NCBI GenBank assembly: GCA_035315065.1
Contig: DATFYM010000034.1
Coordinates: 1 to 64,000, forward strand
Length of the DNA stretch: 64,000 bases
Origin: DATFYM01 sp035315065
GTDB lineage: Bacteria > Acidobacteriota > Terriglobia > UBA7540
Reading direction: 5' to 3'
Part shown: positions 15,490 through 24,289 of the stretch, piece by piece
Position numbering within the stretch: position 1 is the first letter of the stretch
How the letters are laid out: each line of letters starts with the position of its first letter
Translations under genes and position numbers: made by a program
Notes under the pieces: generated by a model
Databases searched by the model: none
What the model saw: only the letters and a program-made list of their open reading frames with translations
Told to the model about the DNA's origin: nothing

Positions 15490-16038
15490 TGCGAGACTGG
15501 CCCCACAGCCCGATCCACCGCTGCCGCCCAGGCGGAACCTACATGGTCACGGCAGGAACCCATTTAAACAGTCTCTATTTCGTGGGGCTGACCGGCTGAG
15601 TTACTTGTGCGATATGCTTCTGCAACTCGCCGAGCAGTACGGATGGCAGCTTCAGTCTTGGGCGGTATTTCCCAACCATTATCATTTCGTCCCCCTAGCG
15701 ACAGCCAAGGACGTCTCGCTCACGGAATTCTTGCGCCACCTTCACTCCGTTACGGCGATCGAAATCAACCACTGGGACGAGGCGCCGGGCGTCAAGCGTG
15801 GTTTCAATATTGGGACACTCAACTCACCTATGAGAAATCTTACTTGGCGCGTCTGAGTTATGTTCACAAAAACGCCGTCCACCACGGCTTGGTCCGGGAA
15901 CCGTCTCTCTACCCTTGGTGCTCGGCGGGCTGGTTCCAGCGTCTGGCACCCACGTCCTTCTTCATGACGGTGATGGGCATGAAGGTCGACCGAGTTCAGG
16001 TCGCGGATGACTACGCGGTGGCCCCCGCAGACGTTTGA
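15489..16038 (+). pseudogene. REP-associated tyrosine transposase (RAYT), frameshifted
   Basis: Three segments in successive frames together make a RAYT. Segment one is MRDWPHSPIHRCRPGGTYMV to about 15586. Segment two is LCDMLLQLAEQYGW, with the HUH motif in FPNHYHFVPL, to about 15800. Segment three is WFQYWDTQLTYEKSYLARLS, then YVHKNAVHHGLV, which holds the catalytic Tyr and the family's 'YVHxNPVxxGLV' signature, then YPWCSAGWF. Two frameshifts disrupt the gene. RAYTs nick and mobilise REP palindromes, and REPs of matching sequence flank both sides, so this remnant is the likely source of the window's REPs. Confidence 0.85.
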
Positions 16039-16040
16039 GT

Positions 16041-16068
16041 TTCGAGTGCGGCAGCTTGCTGCCGCTTT
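16041..16068. repeat. REP palindrome right of the RAYT remnant
   Basis: CGAGTGCGGCAGCTTGCTGC continuing to CGCTTT, nearly identical to the copy at 15273. Confidence 0.75.
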
Positions 16069-16152
16069 GTTCTCGTCGCACCTTGCTGCTGCTTGGTTTT
16101 CGCCTCGAAGCGTCTGCGGGCCTCTAATGCCCGACTCCAACGCCACGAACGC

Positions 16153-16183
16153 AAAGCGGGAGCAAGCTCCCCCACTCCAAAAT
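16153..16183. repeat. Inverted REP copy
   Basis: AAGCGGGAGCAAGCTCCC then CCACTCCAAAA, the inverted partner of the copy at 16041. Together they bracket about 110 bases without a gene. Confidence 0.7.
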
Positions 16184-16309
16184 GCTCGCCACAAGATCGC
16201 CGCCACCTTGACGCCGTCTCTCAACTCGGTACAATGAGGGTTGTAAGCGAGAAACTGGCCGTTCCCTGCACGCGGCGGCTACAACCGATGCGGATGGTGC
16301 TAGCATAGC

Positions 16310-17710
16310 ATGAACAAGCTCGGCGACGTGGCAACCGTCCTCTGCTCCTTCGTTTTGTACGCTTCGGCAAACCAAACTGGCGCCGACGGCCTCGACCGCA
16401 AGTTCCAATCTGCACAAGCTCATTTCGATTCCGGGCAGTATGCCGCCGCACAGCAAGAGCTTGAATCACTCGTCAAGGCACTACCCAGGAATTTTGAGGT
16501 TCAGGAACTGCTGGGGCTGGTTTACTCGGCCGAAGGCCAGGAGGAGAAGGCAACGACCCCCTTTGAGCAGGCGGTCCGTCTGCACCCTGACTCCGGCCCC
16601 GCTAGAAACAACCTGGCCGCCAACCTGGTGCAACGCGGGAAGACGTCGTTGGCTGAGAAGGAATTCCAGAAGGTCGTCGAACTCGAACCCGAGAGCTTCG
16701 ACGCCAACCACAATCTGGGCTCGTTTTACCTGCGGACGGGAAGAATCGCCGCGGCCATCCCCTACCTGGAAAAAGCGCAGAGCCGGAATCCTGCCGCCTA
16801 CGACAATGGCTATGATCTGGCGCTGGCGTGCCAGGAAACCGGCCGTTTACCGGAGGCCCGAAGTCAGCTTCAGGAGCTCCTGAAGCAGAAAGACACCGCC
16901 GAGTTGCACAACCTCCTGGCCGAGGTGGAAGAGAAGGCCGGCGATTATGTGCCCGCGGCCAACGACTACGAGAAGGCAGCGCACATGGATCCGAGCGAAT
17001 CGAATCTCTTCGATTGGGGCGCCGAGTTCCTCCTCCATCAGACCCCGGATCCCGCTATCGAAGTTTTCTCGCAAGGGGTGAAACGCTATCCCAATTCCCC
17101 GCGGCTCGCGGTGGGACTAGGCCTTGCCCTTTACTTGCGCGGCAGCTACGACGAGGCTGTGAAGGCCCTCATGCGGGGCGCCGACCTGGACCCCTCTGAC
17201 CCACGGGCCTATTATGTGTTGAGCAAAGCCTATCTCCAGGCTCCGGGGCAGGCCGATGAGGTGGTGGAGCGCTTCCGCCGTTTTGCGGACCTCAGGCCGC
17301 GTGATGCGCAGGCCGCCTTTGACTACGCCATGAGCCTTTGGAAGGGAAGGCGGCCGGAGACTTCTCAGGCGTACCTCGATCAAGTTGAGTCTTCACTGAA
17401 AAAGGCCCTGGCGCTCAATCCTTCGTTTCCTGAGGCTCATCTCCAGCTTGCCAACCTTTACTCGCAGCGGCGCCAGTTCGCGGAGGCGGTGCCAGAGTAC
17501 CAGGAAGCGCTCCGACTCTCCCCGAATATTGCTGACGCCCACTTCCGGCTGGGGCAGGCCTATGTTCACCTGGGGAAAAAGGAATTGGCGGACAAGGAAT
17601 TCCAGCTTCACCAGCGGTTGTACGCGCAACATTTGGCCGAGGATGACAAGCGACGATCGGAGATTCGGCAGTTTGTGTATTCAATGAAGGGCGCGCCCAG
17701 CCCCCCGTGA
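16310..17710 (+). CDS. TPR-repeat protein
   Basis: 466 residues from the ATG at 16310. A short N-terminal hydrophobic stretch (VATVLCSFVLYASANQ) may be a weak signal peptide. Then come about ten TPR units from residue 25 to 440, for example FEVQELLGLVYSAEGQEEKA and DANHNLGSFYLRTGRIAAAI. The C-terminus is charged (RLYAQHLAEDDKRRSEIRQ). The protein is a helical scaffold with no catalytic domain. It stands alone between the RAYT remnant and a repeat-filled gap, so neighbours give no clue to its partner. Similar repeats in the 951-residue TPR protein suggest a shared family style but not paralogy by eye. Confidence 0.85.
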   Translation: MNKLGDVATVLCSFVLYASANQTGADGLDRKFQSAQAHFDSGQYAAAQQELESLVKALPRNFEVQELLGLVYSAEGQEEKATTPFEQAVRLHPDSGPARNNLAANLVQRGKTSLAEKEFQKVVELEPESFDANHNLGSFYLRTGRIAAAIPYLEKAQSRNPAAYDNGYDLALACQETGRLPEARSQLQELLKQKDTAELHNLLAEVEEKAGDYVPAANDYEKAAHMDPSESNLFDWGAEFLLHQTPDPAIEVFSQGVKRYPNSPRLAVGLGLALYLRGSYDEAVKALMRGADLDPSDPRAYYVLSKAYLQAPGQADEVVERFRRFADLRPRDAQAAFDYAMSLWKGRRPETSQAYLDQVESSLKKALALNPSFPEAHLQLANLYSQRRQFAEAVPEYQEALRLSPNIADAHFRLGQAYVHLGKKELADKEFQLHQRLYAQHLAEDDKRRSEIRQFVYSMKGAPSPP

Positions 17711-17842
17711 TCTCTCGACCAGATCCCGACGAGCTGCACCGAGCCCAACGTTCTCACCCCCCGGTGTGAGAATGCGAAACTGGCTTCACAACGCGAGCCT
17801 TGATGTCGGACTTGTGAAGTATTAGTACTGAAAATATTTTTC

Positions 17843-17870
17843 TTGACACTGGATATTCTTGGAGTATAAT
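17843..17870 (+). promoter_or_regulatory. Predicted sigma-70 promoter
   Basis: Consensus TTGACA (17843-17848) and TATAAT (17865-17870) with a 16-base spacer. The next gene on this strand begins about 600 bases downstream, so either a long leader or an unseen small RNA is transcribed. Confidence 0.6.
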
Positions 17871-18122
17871 AAGTTTTTTGGTCTTCTTGACGATGGCCAG
17901 TCGGTTCAGCTTGGGCGTTCTCAAGGGTTAAGCGTTCGACAGGCCGACGACGAGGGCCGAAAGCGATGGGCTCTCCAAGGCTTGGTAAGTGACTTATGGA
18001 CTTTCTGACGATTACGGATGGGTGGAAGGCTGCAAATGCTGAGAGTGGAGGATGCCAAGGGGTTGGACGAGGAGCGACGAGAGGGTGCTGCGGCGGCGGT
18101 GGACAGCGAAAACGCTAAAAAA

Positions 18123-18300
18123 AGGTCAAACGAAGCCAATGATGTACTTTATAATCAATAAAATGACCTCGAAAACGAAGCCAAAAAGAAGCCAAAACGG
18201 AGCCAATAAGTCCTTTAGAATCGACTTGCCCTAAAAAAACGAAGCCAAAACGGAGCCAATAACTCCTTTAGATTTGATGTGCCCAAAAAAACGAAGCCAA
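18123..18300. repeat. Direct repeats with ACGAAGCCAA / CGGAGCCAATAA words
   Basis: The words ACGAAGCCAA and CGGAGCCAATAA recur. A larger unit of roughly 70 bases containing CCTTTAGA and TGCCC followed by AAAAAAACGAAGCCAA appears twice (about 18205-18240 and 18255-18300). Confidence 0.6.
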
Positions 18301-18479
18301 TGGAACGGACGCGGCGGACGGTTGACCACCGCTGGCTTGTGACCGCCGCAAAGCGGAGCAAGGTCCAGTGCTCCGTCCATGATGGCGTCGGCCCTGTGAA
18401 GCGAGGTTTGAGGCCACGACTGCCTTCCCGAGCTGAGCAGGGTCAAGGGTGCCGAATAGGAGGCAGGTAAGGAGGCACC

Positions 18480-19463
18480 ATGAAGAGAGACTTCTCAAGG
18501 CGGGAGTTTCTTGAACGAGTCGGCGTTGGTGTAGCGGCTGGAGCCAGCCTGCCGATCCTGAACCCGGTTGCGCCGGCGGAGGGAACGAAAACCCTGCCCC
18601 ATCGCCATCTGGGCCGCACCGGCATGAGCGTTTCCATCCTGGCCTTCGGCTCTGGCAGCCGCTTCCTGATGTATTCCGACGAGGATAAGGCCCTCCAGGC
18701 GCTGAACCGTGCCCTTGACCTCGGCATCACCTATGTGGATACGGCTTACGCGTACGGCGACGGCAAGAGCGAGACCCGCGTGGGTAAGGTGATGGCCACG
18801 CGCCGCCACGATGTCTTCCTGGCCACCAAGATCCCTGACCGCACCCGAGACGCCTTCATGAGCCGGCTGGAAGGGAGCCTGAAGCGCCTCCAGGTGGACC
18901 ATGTCGACCTGCTTCACATCCATAGCCTCGGCCACTCCGACGATCTGGCCCGGATCGAGGCATCGGACGGCGCCCTTCACGGTCTGGTCGAGGCTCGCGA
19001 ACAGAAGATGACGCGCTTTATCGGCATGACCAGCCACACCGACGGGGCGGTGATGGCGCAGGCCATTGAGCGCCACGATCTCGACTGCGTCCAAATGGCC
19101 CTCAATGCTTCCCGCAACGGCCGCTTTGAGGAACTGGCCTTGCCGGCCGCCAACCGGAAAGGCTTGGGCGTGATCGCCATGAAAGTGACGGGCCAGGAAT
19201 TTCTGCTGGGCGGCATGCCTGACAAAGCGGATATCGATTCGCTGCTCCGCTATTCCATGAGCTTGCCAGTGACGACGGCCGTGATCGGTATGCCCCGGCT
19301 TGAGTTTGTGGAGCACAATACGGAGCTGGCGCGGAACTTCTCGCCGCTCAACGGTGCCGAACTCGACCGGCTTCGCCAGGCGCTGGCTCCGTCGCGCGAG
19401 AGCCTCGAACACAGGCTGGTGGGCCACCTCGACGGTCCGACGGATCACACCTTCTGCGTATAA
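18480..19463 (+). CDS. Tat-exported aldo/keto reductase
   Basis: 327 residues from the ATG at 18480, preceded by AAGGAGG. The N-terminus carries a twin-arginine signal (SRREFLERVGVGVAAGASLP), so the enzyme is likely exported folded with its cofactor. The aldo/keto reductase barrel keeps the tetrad: Asp87 and Tyr92 (VDTAYAYGDG), Lys117 (ATKIP) and His148 (LLHIHSL). It belongs to the short periplasmic AKR type found with sugar clusters. It leads a run of sugar genes (a second AKR, a zinc dehydrogenase, an RbsD/FucU mutarotase, a FucP-like symporter) and could oxidise or reduce a sugar. The substrate is not evident. Confidence 0.88.
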   Translation: MKRDFSRREFLERVGVGVAAGASLPILNPVAPAEGTKTLPHRHLGRTGMSVSILAFGSGSRFLMYSDEDKALQALNRALDLGITYVDTAYAYGDGKSETRVGKVMATRRHDVFLATKIPDRTRDAFMSRLEGSLKRLQVDHVDLLHIHSLGHSDDLARIEASDGALHGLVEAREQKMTRFIGMTSHTDGAVMAQAIERHDLDCVQMALNASRNGRFEELALPAANRKGLGVIAMKVTGQEFLLGGMPDKADIDSLLRYSMSLPVTTAVIGMPRLEFVEHNTELARNFSPLNGAELDRLRQALAPSRESLEHRLVGHLDGPTDHTFCV

Positions 19464-19557
19464 CTCGCTCCGGCCCACCACGGAACGAGGCGCGATCGCG
19501 AACACGCGGCCCCTTCTGTCAGTCCCCAATGGCTTGCTGGGGTTGCTTGCATCCACC

Positions 19558-19652
19558 TAGGCTAGCCTGCTGTAACACCTCAAATCTGACCACGCCCGTG
19601 GCGGTGCCGCAGAACCATCTGGCGATTGTCAGGAATTCGATGTTAACTTGAT
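19558..19652. repeat. Degenerate IS-end-like motif pair
   Basis: CTAGCCTGCTGTAACACCTC near 19560 and TGGCGATTGTCAGGAATTC near 19620 resemble in inverted order the motif at 42971 and 48942 (TTACAGCACACTAG preceded by GGCNATTGTCA). Probably the remnant of a small insertion element. Confidence 0.4.
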
Positions 19653-19699
19653 GGGGGTGTGGTTTGGGAGGATGACGGCGAGAAGGAGATTCAGACGAC

Positions 19700-20746
19700 A
19701 TGAGCAAGAACCCTGATGAAATATGGACTCCATCGAAAGACGGCGTAGATCCGAACGTGGTCCCGAAAAGGAAGCTTTACACGGGCGCCATGATGCCGGC
19801 GATCGGCCTGGGCACTTTTGGCTCCGATCACGCCTCCGCTGATGAAATCGCGGAAGCTGTCAAAGGCGCGGCATCCGTCGGTTACCGCCATTTTGATTGT
19901 GCATCGGTCTATGGGAACGAGGACCGGATCGGTATCGCGATACGGGAAATCATCAAGGGGGGAGTCCAACGCGAAGAACTGTGGGTTACGTCGAAATTAT
20001 GGAACGACATGCATGGGGAAGACGATGTCATCGCGTCCTGCAAGCAATCGCTGGCGGATTTGCAGTTGGATTACCTCGACATGTACCTAGTTCACTGGCC
20101 ATTTCCGAACTATCACCCGCCCCACTGCGATGTGACATCGCGGAGCCCGGATGCGAAGCCTTACATCCACGAGAACTTCATGAAGACCTGGCGTCAGTTG
20201 GAGAAGTTGGTCGACATGGGGCTGGTGCGGCACATCGGCACGTCAAATATGACGATTCCGAAACTCCGACTCCTGCTCAGGCACGCGCGCCTTAAGCCGG
20301 CGGCCAACGAGATGGAGCTTCACCCGCATTTTCAGCAGCCGGAATTGTTTGACTTTGTGCGTGCCAACGGGATCGAGCCCATCGGGTACTCACCCATCGG
20401 TTCCCCCGCCCGCCCCGAACGCGACAGGACTCCCGAAGACACCGCGGACATCGAGGACCACGTTCTGGTGAAGATCGCGAAGCGGTTGGGCGTTCATCCC
20501 GCAGTTGTGTGTGTGAAATGGGCGGTGCAGCGGGGCCAGACGCCGATCCCGTTTTCCACCAAGCGCCGGAATTATCTGAGCAACCTCCAGGGCGTCGTGA
20601 GCGAGCCTCTGACGGATGATGAGATGAAGGAGATCGCGGGCATCGACAAGAACTGCCGCCTCATTAAGGGCCAGGTCTTTTTGTGGAAAGACGGCCAAAC
20701 CTGGGAAGACTTGTGGGACCTGAACGGAGAGATCACGTCCCCCTGA
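19700..20746 (+). CDS. Aldo/keto reductase (cytoplasmic)
   Basis: 348 residues from the ATG at 19700, with GAAGGAG upstream. The catalytic tetrad is complete: Asp66 and Tyr71 (HFDCASVYGNE), Lys99 (VTSKLW) and His132 (YLVHWP). Other AKR features are LGTFG near the N-terminus, GTSNM, and the cofactor-phosphate loop PFSTKRRNYLSN, which suggests NADP(H) use. Unlike the preceding AKR it has no export signal, so the two act in different compartments. The context with a sugar dehydrogenase, a mutarotase and a FucP-like symporter suggests an aldose substrate, for example a deoxy sugar. This is inference. Confidence 0.9.
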   Translation: MSKNPDEIWTPSKDGVDPNVVPKRKLYTGAMMPAIGLGTFGSDHASADEIAEAVKGAASVGYRHFDCASVYGNEDRIGIAIREIIKGGVQREELWVTSKLWNDMHGEDDVIASCKQSLADLQLDYLDMYLVHWPFPNYHPPHCDVTSRSPDAKPYIHENFMKTWRQLEKLVDMGLVRHIGTSNMTIPKLRLLLRHARLKPAANEMELHPHFQQPELFDFVRANGIEPIGYSPIGSPARPERDRTPEDTADIEDHVLVKIAKRLGVHPAVVCVKWAVQRGQTPIPFSTKRRNYLSNLQGVVSEPLTDDEMKEIAGIDKNCRLIKGQVFLWKDGQTWEDLWDLNGEITSP

Positions 20747-20780
20747 ATCGAAAGGTGTGAACTAATCTTCGAACGAGCTT

Positions 20781-20825
20781 CCAACGCAGAGACGCGGAGG
20801 CACAGTGACCTCTGTGTTGAGTCTT
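20781..20825. repeat. Word repeat (CGCAGAGACGCGGAGGCACAG family)
   Basis: AACGCAGAGACGCGGAGGC, then ACAG and the inverted CTCTGTGTTG. This is the same word family as 6551-6852 and 26341-26392. It lies upstream of the zinc dehydrogenase and explains the spurious N-terminal extension of its frame. Confidence 0.65.
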
Positions 20826-20933
20826 CTTCTTGGTTGGCCACAGGACGCGCTGGGTTTAATCTCTTCACTCCTTTTCGAGCGGTGGGGAGATTCCCTGTCA
20901 TTCCGAAGTAGTGAAGACGAAGGGACATGTAAA

Positions 20934-22004
20934 ATGAGCGAAAGCATGAGGGGTGCGTATCTACCTGGCAACAGCACCGTGGAGATCAGAGAAGCAGCGG
21001 TTCCGGACCCCGGCCATGGCGAGGTGCTGCTTCGCATGAAGGCGTCGACCATTTGCGGCTCGGACATCCGATGTATCTACCACGAGCACCTCGGCCAGGG
21101 GCCCGAAGGCTATCAGGGAGTCATCGCTGGTCACGAGCCGTCCGGTCAAATTGTGAAGGTGGGACCGGGTTGCCGCCGGTTTAACGTGGGCGATCGCGTC
21201 ATCGTCTACCACATTTCCGGCTGCGGTCTGTGCAACGACTGTCGCCGGGGTTACATGATTTCCTGCACCAGCGAGAAATACCGCCGCGCGTATGGTTGGC
21301 AGCGCGACGGCGGAATGGCCGACTATCTCCTGGCAGAGGAGAAGGACCTGATCAACCTCCCGGAGAAGCTCTCTTACGCCGACGGTGCGCAGGTCGCCTG
21401 CGGCTTCGGGACGGTCTATGAGGGTCTGCAAAAGATAGGGATCAGCGGCAACGATTCCGTGCTGATCACGGGCCTCGGACCCGTGGGGCTGGCGACCGGA
21501 GCGCTTTGCCGCAAGCTGGGCGCCAGCCGGATCATCGGCATCGACGTCGTCGATGAGCGCATGAAACTTGCTCAAGAACTGCGTTTGTGTGATGACGTGC
21601 TTGCCAGCGGCCCGGATAACGTCGCCCAAGTGAAGGCATTGACTGGGGGGCACGGCGTCGAGCGCGCGGTGGACTGTTCCGCGAACGATCTTGCTCGCGC
21701 CACCGCCATCCGCGCCACCCGCAAGTGGGGTAGAATCGTCTTTCTAGGGGAAGGCGGCAGAGTGGAGTTCAATCCCTCGCCGGACATCATCCACGACCAA
21801 AAAACGATCTTCGGTTCGTGGGTCACATCCACCTGGCTCATGGAGGAACTGGTGGAGCGTCTGGTCCGCTGGAACTTGCACCCCGCTGACTTGGTGACGC
21901 ACCGCTTCACGCTCGACAGGGTCAGTGAAGCGTACGCGCTGATGGCCTCGGGAAAATGTGGTAAGGTCGCCGTTTGTTTTGACGAAGAGCTTGCCGCACA
22001 CTGA
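20934..22004 (+). CDS. Zinc-dependent medium-chain dehydrogenase
   Basis: 356 residues from the ATG at 20934 (AAGGGA upstream). The frame extends to 20805 only through a word repeat. The catalytic zinc site is seen in ICGSDIR and AGHEPSG. The structural zinc site is the four-Cys loop CGLCNDCRRGYMISC. The Rossmann motif reads VLITGLGPVGLATGAL, followed by a beta strand ending in Asp (GIDVVDERM), which favours NAD(H). The family oxidises polyols, sugars and related alcohols. Placed 118 bases before the RbsD/FucU gene and near a FucP-like symporter, it may be a sugar or sugar-acid dehydrogenase. Confidence 0.9.
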   Translation: MSESMRGAYLPGNSTVEIREAAVPDPGHGEVLLRMKASTICGSDIRCIYHEHLGQGPEGYQGVIAGHEPSGQIVKVGPGCRRFNVGDRVIVYHISGCGLCNDCRRGYMISCTSEKYRRAYGWQRDGGMADYLLAEEKDLINLPEKLSYADGAQVACGFGTVYEGLQKIGISGNDSVLITGLGPVGLATGALCRKLGASRIIGIDVVDERMKLAQELRLCDDVLASGPDNVAQVKALTGGHGVERAVDCSANDLARATAIRATRKWGRIVFLGEGGRVEFNPSPDIIHDQKTIFGSWVTSTWLMEELVERLVRWNLHPADLVTHRFTLDRVSEAYALMASGKCGKVAVCFDEELAAH

Positions 22005-22121
22005 TGGTCCGTGTGGTGAAGCCTTCACGCCCGCGCTCGCTCTGAGCGAGCAGCCATCGAAAACAATAGGCCGAGTGGGAATAGGAACGCAGTTCACCGA
22101 TCTCGGAGGAGGTATATCGAG

Positions 22122-22643
22122 ATGACTCAGGCACGGCAAGCAGAGTTGGTGAGTGCGAGTTGGCAGCAGGCGCTCGATGATCGCCTTCGGCTCTTCGGTC
22201 ATCGCAATTGGATTGTCGTCGCCGATTCCGCCTATCCTGCTCAATCCCGCGAGGGGATCGAAACGATCCTGTCGAACGCCGATCAAATGGAGGTTCTGGA
22301 AGAAGTCCTCCGCGGTATCGCCGGGGCCAGGCATATTAGACCCATTGTTTACACCGACCAGGAGTTGGAGTTGGTGGAGGAAGAGGATGCGCCCGGCATT
22401 TCTGCCTATCGTGAGCTGCTCTCGCGGTTGCTCAAGGATTACAAGGCAAACGTCCGCCCGCATGAACAGATCATCTCGGCGCTCGACCAGGCCGGCCAGA
22501 CCTTCCGCGTGCTCATCATCAAGACGAATATGACGATGCCCTACACGTCCGTTTTCCTGGAGCTTGACTGCGGCTACTGGAACGCGGATGCCGAGGGTAG
22601 GCTTCGTGCCGCGATGGGTCGCCACCTCGGGCGGCAGGGCTAG
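22122..22643 (+). CDS. RbsD/FucU-family sugar mutarotase-like protein
   Basis: 173 residues; AGGAGG lies nine bases before the ATG. The family core GHRNWIVVADSAYPAQS is present with the catalytic His (His27) and Asp (Asp35) positions. Later segments IRPIVYTDQELELVEEED and FRVLIIKTNMTMPYTSVFLE complete the fold. RbsD/FucU proteins catalyse anomer or pyranose-furanose interconversion of ribose or fucose as part of uptake. With a FucP-like symporter next, fucose is the natural guess. The protein is longer than typical FucU (about 140 residues) because of an extended middle. Confidence 0.8.
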   Translation: MTQARQAELVSASWQQALDDRLRLFGHRNWIVVADSAYPAQSREGIETILSNADQMEVLEEVLRGIAGARHIRPIVYTDQELELVEEEDAPGISAYRELLSRLLKDYKANVRPHEQIISALDQAGQTFRVLIIKTNMTMPYTSVFLELDCGYWNADAEGRLRAAMGRHLGRQG

Positions 22644-22776
22644 TGTTGTAAACACTTAAGATTCGACACCGGCCAGCGGCTCTGCTGCTGAACTATGGTT
22701 AAGAATTAAGCGTTGCAGTAAGCGTTGTCAGCACAGGAGCACAATCCAACATTTGAACGTACCCGGAGTCTCACCT

Positions 22777-24099
22777 ATGCCGCAGGTCGAAGAGAATCGA
22801 ACCCAGGGTGGCACGCCCCAATTGTTTTCCCCCGGCAATACGCTGCCCTTCATTCTGGTGACGGCGCTGTTCCTGCTTTGGGGCATTCCCAGTAATATGA
22901 ATGACATTCTTATCAAGCAGTTTATGAAATCGTTCGAGATCACCCGCTTCAAGGCCGGCTTGATTCAATCCGCCTTCTATATGGGGTACTTTCTGCTTTC
23001 CATGCCGGCCGCGCTCCTGATGCGAAAGTATGGCTACAAGGCAGGTTTGGTGACTGGACTTTTCTTGTACAGCACCGGCACCTACCTGTTTTGGCCGGCC
23101 GCGCACGTTCAGCGGTACGGATTCTTCCTGTTGGCCTTGTTCGTCATTGCCAGCGGGGCGGCCTTTTTGGAAACCGGGGCCAACCCTTTCATCGCCACGC
23201 TGGGTGATCCACGGACCTCAGAACGGCGACTCAACTTCTCCCAGGCGTTCAATCCCGTGGGAGCGGTCATCGGCGTGCTTTGCGGTACGGTTTTCGTCTT
23301 CTCCGGAATCGAACTGACCCCTCAGCAGACTGAGGCCATGAAGGCGGCGGGTATGTTTGACCAGTACCTTCGGGCAGAAACCATGCGAGTGGTCACCCCG
23401 TATCTCGTGCTGGGGACGGTTGTCCTGGTTTGGGCGCTGCTGATCATTGCGACTAAATTCCCCGGCATCGACGAAGAGGTGCAATCCGAAGGCAGCGGCG
23501 AGCACAGCCACTGGCGCGACTTGCTTCATTACCCGCACTTTGTTCAGGGCGTGCTGGCGCAGTTCTTCTATGTCGGAGCCCAAGTGGGCACCTGGAGTTA
23601 CTACATCGCGTACATTCAGGATTACACGCGAGAGCCGGAGAAGATTGCTGGCTACTTCCTCACGGGGACGCTGGTGGCATTTGGAGTCGGAAGGTTCACG
23701 GCGACTTATCTCATGAAGTTCTTTGAGCCCAGCAAGCTGATGGGGATTTATGGTTACATTAACATAGCGCTCGTGGGCGTGGCGATTCTGTTCCCGGGTT
23801 GGGTCGGCGTCCTTGCCATTTTCCTCACCAGTTTCTTCATGTCCCTCATGTTCCCCACCATCTTTGCCTTGGGCATCAAGAAGTTGGGAGCCAATACCAA
23901 GCTAGGCGGATCGGCGATCATCATGGCCATTATCGGCGGGGCGGTGTTCACCCCCATCATGGGACTGGTGTTCCAGGCGAGCCATAGTATGGCGCTGGCC
24001 ATGTTCGTTCCGCTGGTCTGCTACGCGTTCATCACCTATTACAGCTTCATTGGCTCGAAGGTGCGTCTTCCCGAGTTGCGGGACGCAGTCGTCCGTTGA
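22777..24099 (+). CDS. fucP: FucP-like sugar:H+ symporter (MFS)
   Basis: 440 residues from the ATG at 22777, preceded by CGGAG. A TTG at 22753 is an alternative start. About twelve hydrophobic segments run through the protein. Family signatures include LFLLWGIPSNMNDILIKQFM, GANPFIATLGDP and RLNFSQAFNPVGAVIG, which match the L-fucose:H+ symporter (FHS) family of the major facilitator superfamily. It would import a deoxy sugar or related aldose across the inner membrane. The preceding mutarotase and dehydrogenases support a small sugar-use cluster. Fucose itself is not proven; relatives take glucose, galactose or mannose. Confidence 0.88.
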   Translation: MPQVEENRTQGGTPQLFSPGNTLPFILVTALFLLWGIPSNMNDILIKQFMKSFEITRFKAGLIQSAFYMGYFLLSMPAALLMRKYGYKAGLVTGLFLYSTGTYLFWPAAHVQRYGFFLLALFVIASGAAFLETGANPFIATLGDPRTSERRLNFSQAFNPVGAVIGVLCGTVFVFSGIELTPQQTEAMKAAGMFDQYLRAETMRVVTPYLVLGTVVLVWALLIIATKFPGIDEEVQSEGSGEHSHWRDLLHYPHFVQGVLAQFFYVGAQVGTWSYYIAYIQDYTREPEKIAGYFLTGTLVAFGVGRFTATYLMKFFEPSKLMGIYGYINIALVGVAILFPGWVGVLAIFLTSFFMSLMFPTIFALGIKKLGANTKLGGSAIIMAIIGGAVFTPIMGLVFQASHSMALAMFVPLVCYAFITYYSFIGSKVRLPELRDAVVR

Positions 24100-24289
24100 A
24101 TAACCAACAAGCACACGAAGTCGGTGCTCGTCGTGCCCGCTTAGATGTTAAATGATTGATGAGCAGAGTATCGAAACTGCAAATGACCGCGTAACGCACA
24201 TTTCGCTAAACATTAACCGGGCGTTAATGACAAGGATCGCGTAGAGGTATCAAAATGACTCCTATCCTTAGAGACAGGAGGTTTTGCTT

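Larger units (their letters stand above)
17711..18479. other. Long intergenic region with promoter and GAAGCCAA repeats
   Basis: About 770 bases without a convincing gene. It holds a strong-looking promoter (17843-17870), then a stretch of simple direct repeats (18120-18300), then the leader of the aldo-keto reductase. Short frames here resemble low-complexity KTKP/NEP-type peptides and are not credible proteins. Confidence 0.6.

Noticed and set aside
18052..18234. 60-residue frame in the GAAGCCAA repeat
   Set aside because: Composition (KTKP, KRSQ) follows the DNA repeat. No family resemblance.
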